Assembly (NCBI RefSeq): GCF_963668085.1
Contig: NZ_OY764059.1
Span: 1,364,001 to 1,428,000 of the forward strand
Length of the DNA: 64,000 bases
Direction of reading: 5' to 3'
Source: an uncultured Ilyobacter sp.
GTDB taxonomy: Bacteria; Fusobacteriota; Fusobacteriia; Fusobacteriales; Fusobacteriaceae
Shown piece after piece: positions 27,720-37,433 of the stretch (position 1 is the stretch's first letter; every line of letters starts with the position of its first letter). Both the position numbers and the translations under genes were made by a program. The notes under the pieces are model-generated. The model searched no databases, was not told the DNA's origin, and saw nothing but the letters and a program-made list of their open reading frames with translations.

Positions 27720-27864
27720 AAGCATGCTTTAATTCTTCAGGTTCACAAATAAAATATCTTATGGCTTAACGCCTACCGCATATACAAGCATCAGATTGTA
27801 AGACTGGTTTTAAAAAGGTATTTTAGCCTAGAGTTATAAGCACAATAATTTTGGAGGTGCTAAA

Positions 27865-28068
27865 ATGCTAAAAGGAACAGTAAAATGGTTTAACTCAGAA
27901 AAGGGATTCGGATTCATCACTTCAGAAGAAGGAAACGACTTATTCGTACACTTCTCTGAAATCAACAAGCCTGGATTCAAAACTCTTGAAGAGGGAGAAG
28001 AAGTTACATTTGACGTAGTAGAAGGTCAAAAAGGTCCACAAGCTGCTAACGTAACTCCTGTAAACTAA
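27865..28068 (+). CDS. csp: cold-shock protein (CspA family)
   Basis: A 67-residue single cold-shock domain. RNA-binding motifs [10 protein letters not shown] (RNP1-like) and LFVHFSEI (RNP2-like) are intact. It acts as an RNA chaperone. The ATG follows TTGGAGGTG. It is flanked by its own promoter and terminator. The protein is nearly the canonical length and has no unusual residues. Confidence 0.96.
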   Translation: MLKGTVKWFNSEKGFGFITSEEGNDLFVHFSEINKPGFKTLEEGEEVTFDVVEGQKGPQAANVTPVN

Positions 28069-28076
28069 TAAGTTCA

Positions 28077-28114
28077 GAATAGCCTCAAAGCGATTGCTTT
28101 GGGGCTATTTTTTA
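28077..28114 (+). terminator. terminator after the cold-shock gene
   Basis: AATAGCCTCAAAGC/GCTTTGGGGCTATT arms with a 4-base loop and a T run. Confidence 0.85.
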
Positions 28115-28149
28115 TTATTATACAAAATTAAACTTTACATACTTTTTGC

Positions 28150-28998
28150 CTATATATAAATTTCTCCCTTTAATGTTATTATAAAATCCCCTATAATCTC
28201 CAGCCTCTTATCTTTTTTTAACCTAAGCATCAGCTCTCCGCCTCTTTTTGAAGCCTGATAAGCACTCAAATGATTTTTTCCTAATATCTCACACCAGTAG
28301 GACGCTAGCAGAGTGTGGACAGAGCCTGTAACAGGGTCTTCATTTATACCGTCCCAGGGATTGAAGTATCTAGAGATAAAGTCATAATCTCCCTCTATAC
28401 CTGCAGTTACAGCAAGTCCTTTTATCCCACTAACATCTATCTGCTTCATCATTTCAAAGTTTGGATTTAACTTTGAAACTTCATCATGATTTTTCAAGTG
28501 GATTACAAGTTTTTTTGTGTCTTCGCCTAAAAAAATATTCTTATACTCTGATATACCCACAGCTTCAAGTAGTTTTTTATTTATGGAAAAGCCGTCAAAT
28601 ACAGGTGTATCCAACGGAAAATCTAAAACAATTTTATTTTCTTCTTTTCTGGCAGTTAATTTCCCAGATTTGGTTACATATATTATTTCATCGGATTGCA
28701 CATGAAATTCTTCAAACAAGACTGCCGACGCTGCAAGGGTGGCATGTCCGCACATTGAAACCTCTACTTCTGGGGTAAACCAACGCAATGAAAAAACATT
28801 TGAATTTTTTACAAAATTATTTTTTTCAGGAATCAAAAATGCTGTTTCAGAAAGATTCATCTCTGAAGCTATAGCCAGCATCACCTCATCTTCCATTGAT
28901 TCTTCTAATATGCATACTCCTGCAGGATTTCCATGAAAGGCTTTATTTGTAAATGCGTCCACCTGATAAATTTTTAATGCTTTTATTTTTAAACTCAT
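28150..28998 (-). CDS. PhzF-family isomerase
   Basis: A 282-residue PhzF/YddE-family protein with diaminopimelate-epimerase fold. Typical segments are YQVDAFTNKAFHGNPAGVCIL, the catalytic Glu region MNLSETAFL, FTPEVEVSMCGHATLAASAVL and the C-terminal NEDPVTGSVHTLLASYW. In phenazine producers PhzF isomerises a dihydroanthranilate; most members, including this one, have no known substrate and no phenazine genes are nearby. It starts a leftward group of small accessory genes. Confidence 0.92.
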   Translation of the reverse strand: MSLKIKALKIYQVDAFTNKAFHGNPAGVCILEESMEDEVMLAIASEMNLSETAFLIPEKNNFVKNSNVFSLRWFTPEVEVSMCGHATLAASAVLFEEFHVQSDEIIYVTKSGKLTARKEENKIVLDFPLDTPVFDGFSINKKLLEAVGISEYKNIFLGEDTKKLVIHLKNHDEVSKLNPNFEMMKQIDVSGIKGLAVTAGIEGDYDFISRYFNPWDGINEDPVTGSVHTLLASYWCEILGKNHLSAYQASKRGGELMLRLKKDKRLEIIGDFIITLKGEIYI

Positions 28999-29036
28999 TT
29001 TTTCTCCCTTTTATATACTAAAGGATTTTTTGTCTT

Positions 29037-29240
29037 TTATTTTAGCGAGACGACTCCAAGTGCCCCTAATATCCCTATAATTGAAACTGACAAACCTATA
29101 AGATAATACAGCACCACAGTACCATTATCGCCGATCAATTTTCTCATGCTCTTGGCCTTCCTGCTCTCCCAGTAAAACGAGGGCTTATAGAAGGTACAAA
29201 CCAGCGTAAATATTCCTAAAACTACAAATAAAAAACCCAT
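29037..29240 (-). CDS. small two-helix membrane protein, Imm17-like
   Basis: A 67-residue protein with one hydrophobic segment at each end (MGFLFVVLGIFTLVCTF and YYLIGLSVSIIGILGALGVV) and a basic middle (WESRKAKSMRKLIGDNG). The spacing resembles the Imm17 family of two-helix proteins, named from toxin clusters but also found alone. No toxin gene is adjacent. It is encoded between the PhzF and GNAT genes on the same strand. Family assignment is tentative. Confidence 0.45.
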   Translation of the reverse strand: MGFLFVVLGIFTLVCTFYKPSFYWESRKAKSMRKLIGDNGTVVLYYLIGLSVSIIGILGALGVVSLK

Positions 29241-29310
29241 TCCTACCCCCTGTTATATATCTAATTTTTTCAATTTAGGTATACACTTATCTTTCATCCT
29301 TGTTTCATTT

Positions 29311-29829
29311 TTATAACTCTAAATAGATCCAGTGTCTCAGGGTTGTTTCCCCTTCAAGTTCGATTTTATCATATAAAATCCCGTTGGCACTTTCTATTGT
29401 TTTTGCCGAAGCTGTATTGCCTTCATCACAGGTTATTAAGATCTTTTTATACCCCTTTGCTTTAACAGTATCTAGCAGCGTAACCAGCATCTTAGTCGCA
29501 TATCCCTTTTTTCGTTCTGAAGGTCGGATGCCGTACCCGATATGTCCGCCGTTATACTGCAAACTTTCATTGAGCTCATGTCTAAAATGTATGGCTCCCA
29601 GAACTTTTTTCTTATGAACTAAAAAATAGAGTGTCGCCGGAACAAAACTCTTCTTGTAAACCTCATCTGTTTCATCCTTTGACCACTTAGCAAGTAAATC
29701 TTCGAAGCTCTCGCCTCTTCTCTCTGAGGCCATGGGTACGATTTTTTCTCCTGAAAGTTCCCATTCCTTTATATATTCTAAATAACCAGTCTCAGGTACC
29801 TTGTCGTATTTTACTATTTTCAGTCTCAT
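29311..29829 (-). CDS. GNAT-family N-acetyltransferase
   Basis: A 172-residue acetyltransferase. The acetyl-CoA loop is visible as GYGIRPSERKKGYATKML (R/Q-x-x-G-x-A type), with FRHELNESLQYNGGHIG before it and KILITCDEGNTASAKTIE after it, the usual motif order. The substrate is unknown; similar proteins acetylate small molecules or protein N-termini. It ends 82 bases before the Imm17-like start. It follows the methyltransferase gene with a 39-base gap and may share a transcript with it. Confidence 0.88.
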   Translation of the reverse strand: MRLKIVKYDKVPETGYLEYIKEWELSGEKIVPMASERRGESFEDLLAKWSKDETDEVYKKSFVPATLYFLVHKKKVLGAIHFRHELNESLQYNGGHIGYGIRPSERKKGYATKMLVTLLDTVKAKGYKKILITCDEGNTASAKTIESANGILYDKIELEGETTLRHWIYLEL

Positions 29830-29868
29830 GATCTTCCTCCAAATATGCCCGATTCTTACTAGAGTAAA

Positions 29869-30630
29869 TTATTTCTCTGCAATGACCAGCATCTCAAAAT
29901 CTTCAGTTGTAAGTTTATCTTTTCTGCTAAAGACTCCTAATTTTGCTCCGTAAATATCGACAGTTTTAAAATCCAGTGATTTTAAAAGCCAGGTTATTTC
30001 AGAAGGCACGTAATATCTCTCATTGCAGTGAAGTTCCATTTTATTCCCAGAATCATCTTCTAAAGATGTAATATTATGTTCACGAAAGGTCATTAGATCG
30101 AAGGAACTTGCTTCACAGTTTGAATTCCCATCTTGCTTTTGGGACTCTATAAAATCTTTTACCGAGTGGTATAGGGGAAACAGTGCATTCAAGGTTGTAA
30201 ATATTAGTTTCCCATTTTTCTTTAGTGATTTGGCAGCATTTTGAAGTATCTGATAATTCATCTCATCGGTCTCCATAAGAGAGAAGCCCCCTTCACACAG
30301 CATAATAGCCAGGTCAAACTCCTCTTCATATAGTAGACTTCTTGCATCTGCTTTCTTAAAATCAATATTTACCTTTTGTTCTTTCGCCTTCTCTTTTGCC
30401 CTTTTTAGCATGGATTCTGACAGATCAATCCCAGTTATACAATAACCACGCTTTGCCAGCTCTATAGAATGGCGTCCAGTACCGCATCCGATATCCAAAA
30501 TTCTGATATTTTTATTATGACCAATTTCATCTTCAATAAAGTCACATTCTCCAATAGTTCCCTTTGTAAAGCTTTCACTATCATACTTTTTACCATAGTT
30601 TTCAAATAAAGTTTCATACCACTGCTTCAT
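29869..30630 (-). CDS. class I SAM-dependent methyltransferase
   Basis: A 253-residue protein. Motif I for S-adenosylmethionine binding is IRILDIGCGTGRHSIELAKRG; the acidic residue after strand 2 is in GIDLSESML, and a later segment is FDLAIMLCEGGFSLME. The start is ATG 30630 after AGGGGGG; upstream codons in frame lack a ribosome site. The substrate is unknown; the layout fits small-molecule methyltransferases. It lies 62 bases after rlmF and is probably read with it. Confidence 0.88.
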   Translation of the reverse strand: MKQWYETLFENYGKKYDSESFTKGTIGECDFIEDEIGHNKNIRILDIGCGTGRHSIELAKRGYCITGIDLSESMLKRAKEKAKEQKVNIDFKKADARSLLYEEEFDLAIMLCEGGFSLMETDEMNYQILQNAAKSLKKNGKLIFTTLNALFPLYHSVKDFIESQKQDGNSNCEASSFDLMTFREHNITSLEDDSGNKMELHCNERYYVPSEITWLLKSLDFKTVDIYGAKLGVFSRKDKLTTEDFEMLVIAEK

Positions 30631-30692
30631 GATTCCCCCCCTATACTGAAACTGTGCTGTCCGAAGATTTCTAGGAAATCTCAACAAATAAT

Positions 30693-31592
30693 TTAACCTT
30701 TAGCTTTAAAGGTCCAGGCCAGAACTCTGCTGATCTTTTGTCCCTGGCTCATCTCCAGTATTTTTATCTTTTTAGCCCCTAGTTTATCCAACAACTTCTG
30801 AGTGGGCTTTATATTGTCCTTATTGGAAATTAAGGATGTAAACCAGGTAACCTGCGATGAAAACCTAGCACTTTCCTCCGCCATTTTTTTCAGAAAAAGA
30901 CGCTCTCCCCCAGGACACCATAATTCAGCTTTCTGTCCGCCGAAATTAAGTCCTTTTTTTACATTTTTATTTTCTTTATTTAGATTATTAACTTTTCTTT
31001 TATTTGCCTTTAGGGCATCCTCTAAAGAAGCGTGAAATGGAGGGTTGCACATAGTCAGATCAAATTTATCATTTTTTTCTATTATACCTTCAAAAATATT
31101 ATCCCTGTTCTTTTGAAGCTTTAGAATTATTTTATTTTTCAAAACCTTATTTGATTCCACTATTTTTTTAGCATTATCAATGGATTTAGGATCTATATCT
31201 GAAGCTACAAAGTCCCATTTATAACTTTGACTACCTATAATAGGGTATATGCAATTGGCCCCGGTTCCTATATCCAGAACTTTTACACCTTTTTTTCTGC
31301 CCCCTAGCAACTCTGCTATATAGTGTATATAATCTGCCCTTCCAGGGATAGGGGGACATAAAAATCCCTTAGGGATATCCCAGTTCTCTATGTTATAATA
31401 AGTTTTTAACAATGCTTTATTTAAAAGAATTACAGCCTTGCTGTCACTAAAATCTATCGTTTCTTCCCCTCTTGGATTTTTTCTCAGGTATATTTTCAAT
31501 TCCGGTAGATTTTTTACAAGTAATTTAAAATTATATCTGCCTTTATGGGGATTATTAGGGTGTAATTCTCCCTTTTTCTTTATCTCCTTCAA
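30693..31592 (-). CDS. rlmF: 23S rRNA (adenine-1618 N6)-methyltransferase
   Basis: A 299-residue RlmF/METTL16-family enzyme. The N-terminal LHPNNPHKGRYNF is the family signature; VLDIGTGANCIYPIIG is SAM motif I and MCNPPFHASLEDA is the NPPF catalytic motif of N6-adenine methyltransferases. It would modify A1618 of 23S rRNA. Length matches E. coli RlmF (about 308). It is followed by the second methyltransferase gene on the same strand. Confidence 0.93.
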   Translation of the reverse strand: MKEIKKKGELHPNNPHKGRYNFKLLVKNLPELKIYLRKNPRGEETIDFSDSKAVILLNKALLKTYYNIENWDIPKGFLCPPIPGRADYIHYIAELLGGRKKGVKVLDIGTGANCIYPIIGSQSYKWDFVASDIDPKSIDNAKKIVESNKVLKNKIILKLQKNRDNIFEGIIEKNDKFDLTMCNPPFHASLEDALKANKRKVNNLNKENKNVKKGLNFGGQKAELWCPGGERLFLKKMAEESARFSSQVTWFTSLISNKDNIKPTQKLLDKLGAKKIKILEMSQGQKISRVLAWTFKAKG

Positions 31593-31767
31593 TTTAATTT
31601 CTCCTTAATTATATAATAGTTGATACCAATAGATTAAATTTTATCATGCTTAATTATTTTAGACAATGAATAAAGAACATTCTTAAAAAGACTAAAATAA
31701 CCATTTATAATAAATATATCCAAATGCCACTCACAATTATTTACATTCCTGCATATGAGTTCTAATA

Positions 31768-33027
31768 TTATTCAATTATAGTTTGTAAAGATTCAATTAT
31801 TTTTTCTTTTGAAAAAGGTGAGTGTTCAATATAATTTTTAACATAATCCAAAATTTTATATACATCATTCAACTGCTTATATTTTTTCAACTTATCTTCT
31901 CTTTCGATACCTAAAGCTTCTGCAATTAAAGAAATATAATTAACAACAGAATAATTATAATTTTGTTCTTTATCTGTAAAAACTTCATGACAATAATGAC
32001 ATACATTGACTAATAAGTCTGCTTTTGTTTCTGCAGCCTCATCCATCCGCTCCCTTCTTACTATATCAAAGCTGTCTTTAAAAAAAGTTACTGCTCCGCT
32101 GCCGCAACAAGATGTATTTTTACCATGCCGCGGCATTTCCACCAAAGAAACCCCTGGAAGCTTTTTCAGAATATCCCTAGTACCATTTAAATCCAATCCC
32201 GTAAAAGCTGATTTACAAGCTTCATGTAAAGTAACTGTTTTATTTAGTTCTTTTTTAAATGACAGGCTATCTAAATTTTCTCTTAAAAATTCTGGAAATG
32301 ATATCATTTTAAAAGGAATATCCATTGCAGGAGCTAATGTTTTCTCAAAACGGCATAGACAAGTGGGACACCAAAAAATAACTGCTTTAGGAGTATAAGA
32401 TGCTAGTTTATCAATTAATTCGGCAGATATACTATCAGCTTCTTCTATTGCACCTGCTCCTATATGAGATTCTCCACAACAAAAATCCAGCCCTGACACA
32501 AAAGCCCACTCCTTATCAATAATATCTAAGATATCTAAACCACTTAAAAGTTTCTCAGGCTGAAAGTAGACGTTACATCCCGGGAAAAAGACATAATCAG
32601 ATTTTGAAGAAGGGGAAGAGGTTAATAATTTATCGTAGTCTTCATGGTTTATCTGTACACTGGCTATAATTCTATGCAAAGAATTTTTGTCCTTGGGATC
32701 ACTGTACTCACAGTTAATAAGGTTGTGGCGTCTGTAATCCCATTTTATCATTTCATTAATAAGCATAGGATTTAATCTTTGGGGACAACAATCATCAATG
32801 CACCCAAAACACTCCATACAAGAAAATCCTCTGTTATATACTATTTCATTTGGAATACCTTCTTGCAAAAATTTAATAACTTCTTTCTGTATATTTTCAG
32901 GGTCAATATTTTTCAGTTCAGTATTTTTTATAATTGGACATTTTTTGATACATAAGCCACATTGAGTACATTTTTTTAAAATATTTCTACGTTCACTGTT
33001 CATATAGTTAACTAATAAGTCTTTCAT
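31768..33027 (-). CDS. HdrD/GlpC-like iron-sulfur oxidoreductase subunit
   Basis: A 419-residue protein. Two 4Fe-4S motifs occur at the N-terminus: CTQCGLCIKKCP and CMECFGCIDDCCP. Two CCG domains follow: GC...CCGES...CPTC near 150-235 and HEAC...CCGSG...CHYC near 275-360, the pattern that binds the special 4Fe-4S cluster of heterodisulfide reductase HdrB/D. No flavin, HdrA or dehydrogenase partner gene is adjacent. A role in thiol-disulfide or lactate/glycolate-type electron transfer is possible, but the partner is unknown. Confidence 0.85.
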   Translation of the reverse strand: MKDLLVNYMNSERRNILKKCTQCGLCIKKCPIIKNTELKNIDPENIQKEVIKFLQEGIPNEIVYNRGFSCMECFGCIDDCCPQRLNPMLINEMIKWDYRRHNLINCEYSDPKDKNSLHRIIASVQINHEDYDKLLTSSPSSKSDYVFFPGCNVYFQPEKLLSGLDILDIIDKEWAFVSGLDFCCGESHIGAGAIEEADSISAELIDKLASYTPKAVIFWCPTCLCRFEKTLAPAMDIPFKMISFPEFLRENLDSLSFKKELNKTVTLHEACKSAFTGLDLNGTRDILKKLPGVSLVEMPRHGKNTSCCGSGAVTFFKDSFDIVRRERMDEAAETKADLLVNVCHYCHEVFTDKEQNYNYSVVNYISLIAEALGIEREDKLKKYKQLNDVYKILDYVKNYIEHSPFSKEKIIESLQTIIE

Positions 33028-33211
33028 AAATTTAGCTCCTTTGAAAATCTCTTTATTATATCAACGGTATATAAGTGCTACGTACTACTTAAAACATTTA
33101 GAAAAAAAATTTAAATCATTATCTTTTGATTTAAAATACGCTTAATTTTTCATAGTTTGAGTCTGTCCTTTTTTTAGTACTGAGTGTGAAATATCAATTA
33201 TTCAAAAAATT

Positions 33212-34612
33212 TCATGTTTCTCTTTCCTCGAGAACTGCATTGTATTCTAGACAGTCTTCATTTTGAAAAAATTCTGTTCTTTTGACCATAATAAGAAACC
33301 ATCCCACTAGAATTACACCCTTTAAAATACTTGTTATAGTGAGAGTCCACCACACTCCGTTTAGACCTAGCAGAGATTCAGAGGAGAGAAAGATAGACAT
33401 GGGTATCCTCAGAGCATTAAATGCTATACTGACTATAGAGGGTGGTGATGTCTTACCAAGACCATTGAATGCCCCTGCTGTAACTATCTCTATACACATA
33501 AACAACTGAGAATATCCCAGTATTTTCAGATACTCCACTCCAAATTTTACGGCTTCTCCCTCTGGTATAAAAATTGAAAATATCGGTTTTGCAAATATAA
33601 TCAAAAGAAGAGTGGCAAAAACACCAACTACAGAAATAATGGCAATTCCTGTGGCATATCCTTTTTTTATACGTTTTGGCTGTTTTGCTCCGTAATTCTG
33701 TCCCACAAAGGTAGAAACTGCAACCTGAAATCCACTGGCTGTCATCCAGGATATGGCTTCTATCTGAGAGCCCACCTTTTGTACTGCCATGGGAAGAGGC
33801 CCCCACTGTGCTATTATTCTGGCTATTACCATTGTAAAAAATGTAAAAAGTCCGTTATGAAGAGCCACAGGTAGTCCCAGCTTTATATACTCTTTCATAA
33901 TATAGAGTTCAGGTTTATGATGAAGATCCAGAGCTTTCACCACCCCTTTTCCCCTATTTATATATATGAGAAAGGTCGTAAATACCGTAAAATGTGCCAA
34001 AACTGTCGCAATAGCGGCTCCTTGTATTCCCATTGCGGGAATAGGTCCTATTCCAAATATGAGAAGAGGGTCTAGCACGAGATTAACCCCTATACCGATT
34101 GTATTTATATAAAATGGTGTCTTACTGTCGCCGTATCCGTTAAAAATCCCTGTAAAAACAGGATTTGAAAAACTAAATACCATCCCTAAAACTATGATCT
34201 TGAGATAGGATACTGCCATGGATATTACTCCCTGATCTCCCAAGTTAAAAAATCCTATGAGTTTATCACTGAAAAAATAAACCAGTGTTCCATAAAAAAT
34301 AGAAAGCATAAAATTCATCTGAAGTGCGTTCCTGGCGTACTCTCTTGCTCGGGAAAAATTCTTTCCCCCTATACTCTGGGAGACTCTCACTTCTGCTCCT
34401 ATTTTTGATACAAGTATAAATGCAAAACTAAACCACACATAAAACCCTGCACTTCCAACTGCTGCCACAGAACTACTCCCAGTCCTTCCTATCCAAAACA
34501 TATCAGTAAGGTTATAGGCCATCTGAAGAAAAGATGTTGCCATTACAGGAAAGGCCATTTTCAATAGCCCCTTTGAGATGCTTCCCTGTGTCATATCTAT
34601 TTTTGATTTCAT
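33212..34612 (-). CDS. MATE-family efflux transporter
   Basis: A 466-residue protein with 12 hydrophobic segments in two similar halves. The first half starts GLLKMAFPVMATSFLQMAYNLTDMFWIGRTGSSSVAAVG and the second around LGLPVALHNGLFTFFTMVIARIIAQWG. These are MATE signatures. It would export cationic compounds using a Na or H gradient. The start is ATG 34612 after AAAGGGG; the extra upstream codons overlap the promoter region. A 20-bp palindrome 70 bases upstream suggests repressor control. Confidence 0.92.
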   Translation of the reverse strand: MKSKIDMTQGSISKGLLKMAFPVMATSFLQMAYNLTDMFWIGRTGSSSVAAVGSAGFYVWFSFAFILVSKIGAEVRVSQSIGGKNFSRAREYARNALQMNFMLSIFYGTLVYFFSDKLIGFFNLGDQGVISMAVSYLKIIVLGMVFSFSNPVFTGIFNGYGDSKTPFYINTIGIGVNLVLDPLLIFGIGPIPAMGIQGAAIATVLAHFTVFTTFLIYINRGKGVVKALDLHHKPELYIMKEYIKLGLPVALHNGLFTFFTMVIARIIAQWGPLPMAVQKVGSQIEAISWMTASGFQVAVSTFVGQNYGAKQPKRIKKGYATGIAIISVVGVFATLLLIIFAKPIFSIFIPEGEAVKFGVEYLKILGYSQLFMCIEIVTAGAFNGLGKTSPPSIVSIAFNALRIPMSIFLSSESLLGLNGVWWTLTITSILKGVILVGWFLIMVKRTEFFQNEDCLEYNAVLEERET

Positions 34613-34682
34613 TATTACCCCTTTCAAAACAACATAAAAAAAAGATATCACATCATACAACCTTTGCATAGCCATTTTTTCT

Positions 34683-34702
34683 AACTGTAAATTGTTACAG
34701 TT
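34683..34702. promoter_or_regulatory. palindromic operator candidate upstream of the MATE gene
   Basis: AACTGTAAATTGTTACAGTT has perfect 8-bp arms around ATTG. It lies 71 bases before the MATE start codon. Drug-pump genes are often controlled from such sites by MarR or TetR proteins. No regulator gene is adjacent. Confidence 0.5.
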
Positions 34703-34830
34703 TAAAGTCAGCTGTTTTTAGATCTATATGGGATACCTTTAATTTATTTACTTGTCATATTTTTATTTTTTATAAAGGGAATATGATTCTTCTATACCCT
34801 AACTTGAATAGCTACTAACCTTTTCGATTA

Positions 34831-35260
34831 AATTAATGAATTTACAAGAATATTAAAGTTAAAAGATTTTGGCCACAGAGCATCATAAAAGTATATGTTG
34901 CACAGAGAAAAAAAATGAGTCTCACAGAGATAAAATAATTTTTTTAATTTTTGGACTAATTTCCCCTTTAAAAAATGCCGTTAAGAAATAATCTTGTGAA
35001 ATCCACTTTCATTGAAATAAGGAGGTTTACCGACTATATTTCAATAGAAAGTTAGTTCAGAAGTGATTTGACTTAGAAAATAATGAGTAAAACGAATATA
35101 TTTTCTAGTTCTTGTAAATTTTTTTACAAGTTTCATTAATTTTAATTGGGTGCCTTTTCTTTGGTTACTTTTGCCCTGACCAAAGGGAGGAAATGCCCTT
35201 GGGGTACTTTGGGCAAGCAAAGAAAGTAACAGAAGCTTTTGGATAAATTCAATAATTTAT
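34831..35260. repeat. interspersed repeat, copy B (rearranged)
   Basis: The left end (TTAATGAATTTAC) mirrors the right end of copy A and carries CACAGAG heptamers at 34874, 34901 and 34923 (CTCTGTG reversed). 34978-35085 is the reverse complement of about 51413-51512 of copy C. The right part holds the shared CCAAAGGGAGGAAATGCCC core and the end GGATAAATTCAATAATTTAT. The internal order differs from copies C and D. The 654-base gap before panE holds no gene. Confidence 0.75.
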
Positions 35261-35266
35261 ATTAAT

Positions 35267-36190
35267 TTAGTACCCTGCTTCTAACTCAATAAAATACCTA
35301 TAAAATTCCGTATTCACAGGAACAGGGACACTGTGTTTTTTTCCAAGTCTTACAACCGTACCTGCAAACAACTGTACTTCGCTAAAACGTTTTGCTTTTA
35401 CATCTTGTGCCATAGATGGCATCCCTTCTGGATTAAGTCCATCCATAATATTCAGCCAATAATCAATCTCTCTATCTTCAAGTATAATACCCTCTTTTTG
35501 AGCAACCATCTGTACCTCTTTCATGGCTGCTATCATCATCTCTCTCTCAGAGCCTTCTTGCTGAATAGTTTGATTCGTTGTATTAAAATATGCAACTGTC
35601 TGATTTACTCCCACATTTATCATCAGTTTACTCCAAAGCTTTACTGCCATTTGATTATTTATCTCATAGGGCATCTCCACCTTGTCAAAAAACCTTTTCA
35701 GACATTCTACTTTTTCTTTATTTCTATTTTCATTTAGTTCACCGAAACACAGCATACCCTTGTGCTTATAAGCCATCTGGTTACCAATTTTAGCAGCTGT
35801 CATCCCCTGGGCCACACAGTATAAATTATGATCTTCTCCGTAAACCTTTGCAATATCCCTTTCACTTTCAATACCATTCAGTACCGAGAGAATAATTGTG
35901 TTCTCACCAACGTGATGTCTGACTGCCTCGATAGCCTCTTGAAGATGAGTATATTTTACAGCGAATATAAGAAGATCAGCTGGTTCAACTATTACATCTG
36001 GAGCAACATAATTAAACTGACATTTTTTACCATTGCAATATATTCCCTCTTCTTTATAACGGTCTATCCTCTTTTGATCTGCTATGATCCTTAGGTCTTC
36101 AAATTTCATTTTCTGAGACAGGTGTTCTGCGTACATTACACCTAAAGCCCCTAAACCGATTATCGAAACTTTTTTAATAGAATGATTCAT
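35267..36190 (-). CDS. panE: 2-dehydropantoate 2-reductase (ketopantoate reductase)
   Basis: A 307-residue ApbA/PanE-family protein. The N-terminal NADPH-binding motif is VSIIGLGALGVMYAEHL; the family segments FAVKYTHLQEAIEAV, SVLNGIESERDIA and the catalytic Lys region KLWSKLMINVGVNQTVA are present. It reduces ketopantoate to pantoate for coenzyme A, although some family members act on other 2-keto acids. The start is ATG 36190. It stands alone, with repeat copy B abutting its 3' end. Confidence 0.88.
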   Translation of the reverse strand: MNHSIKKVSIIGLGALGVMYAEHLSQKMKFEDLRIIADQKRIDRYKEEGIYCNGKKCQFNYVAPDVIVEPADLLIFAVKYTHLQEAIEAVRHHVGENTIILSVLNGIESERDIAKVYGEDHNLYCVAQGMTAAKIGNQMAYKHKGMLCFGELNENRNKEKVECLKRFFDKVEMPYEINNQMAVKLWSKLMINVGVNQTVAYFNTTNQTIQQEGSEREMMIAAMKEVQMVAQKEGIILEDREIDYWLNIMDGLNPEGMPSMAQDVKAKRFSEVQLFAGTVVRLGKKHSVPVPVNTEFYRYFIELEAGY

Positions 36191-36268
36191 AATTCCCCCA
36201 CTTTTATTATCTTAATACCAGTTATTTCTTACCATTAATTTATATATAGTATCAACTTACTCCAGCTA

Positions 36269-37213
36269 TCAAAATAACCTTTGCTTTATATATCTTTTGC
36301 CAGCAATAACGTGCTTTTCTTTTCTCAATGTTATCTTTTCATCCCCCTTGACATTACCAATCAGCAAGGGAGAATTTATATCGTGTAGTTTAACATTTTT
36401 ATCTGCCAATTCGCAACTAAAGTTTGCATAGCAATATACGCATTTATTAGGGCAAGAATTATAAACACCTATATCAACTGATTTTATACAGCGGCATTCT
36501 TCTCTCTGACTTTTATCTTTCTGAGCATATATTTCTTTTCCCAATACCTCTCCAATTAGTTTATCGTCTATACATTTAGTGTGTTCAATGCCATATTTTG
36601 ACAAGTCAATTTTTTCAGCACAAGTCTCTATTTTTATATTGTATTTTTCTCCAATTTCTTTTATATGTTCTGCCAGACGAAACTTTTCTTTCTCTGTTAG
36701 TTCTCTTATATTTTTTCCACTACAATTCTTTTTAGTTTTAGAATACATATCGATAAAACTGATTATACATTTTTCTGTGTAGTCTGATAATTCTTTTGCG
36801 ATTTTTTCAAAATATATTTTATGATAATTTATATCTATTTTATCATTTATAAGAATCGGATCGTATCTCCAAATAACCCTTTTTTTGCCAATTTTTCTAG
36901 AAAGTTCTTTAAAACTCTTAATAATAATATTTTTTTTAGGCACTTCAGGTTCAATCTCTTTATCGTAAGGGTTAACTGTAAATTGAAAATAATAATTATA
37001 TCCTTCTAACTTTTCAAGTTTATTTATCATTGGAGCAGGATTTTTTGTCCAGAATACAATAAATTCAGTTTCTTCAGGTGATATAATAACCTTGCTGATC
37101 TGTTTGGGATTCATGGGATTTCTAACATAAAGAAATCCCTCTTCCACCCTTTTAAAAAACCATTTACTATAAAATGCTGGAATGTCAGTTCTTCTGCTTA
37201 CACTTAAAATCAT
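36269..37213 (-). CDS. DUF1848 family protein
   Basis: A 314-residue protein starting MILSVSRRTDIPAFYSKWF, the DUF1848 signature, followed by GFLYVRNPMNPKQISKV and FIVFWTKNPAPM. The C-terminal CRCIKSVDIGVYNSCPNKCVYCYANF carries a cysteine cluster reminiscent of radical-SAM or Fe-S proteins. Function is unknown. The start is ATG 37213; the longer frame above has no ribosome site. It follows the MORN gene in the same direction, but with a 220-base gap. Confidence 0.85.
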   Translation of the reverse strand: MILSVSRRTDIPAFYSKWFFKRVEEGFLYVRNPMNPKQISKVIISPEETEFIVFWTKNPAPMINKLEKLEGYNYYFQFTVNPYDKEIEPEVPKKNIIIKSFKELSRKIGKKRVIWRYDPILINDKIDINYHKIYFEKIAKELSDYTEKCIISFIDMYSKTKKNCSGKNIRELTEKEKFRLAEHIKEIGEKYNIKIETCAEKIDLSKYGIEHTKCIDDKLIGEVLGKEIYAQKDKSQREECRCIKSVDIGVYNSCPNKCVYCYANFSCELADKNVKLHDINSPLLIGNVKGDEKITLRKEKHVIAGKRYIKQRLF

Positions 37214-37433
37214 CCTATTACCTTTCTGAATTATAATTAACAAATACTTAGAATTATTGAAGCCAAATTATTTCAGAGTTGAATTTTACTGAACCGTGTA
37301 TTCTGAAATATTAAAACCGATGTAATTTAGTATAATAAATCACTCTATAAAAATACTGACTATATATATAATTAGGAAATTAGCGTAAATAAATTAAGAT
37401 TTTTATTTTTATATTACCCGGTAATTAAGCTTA

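Noticed and set aside
34831-35260. CRISPR array or tandem repeat in the repeat copies
   Set aside because: The heptamers are irregularly spaced, there are no equal-length spacers, and no cas gene lies in the window.
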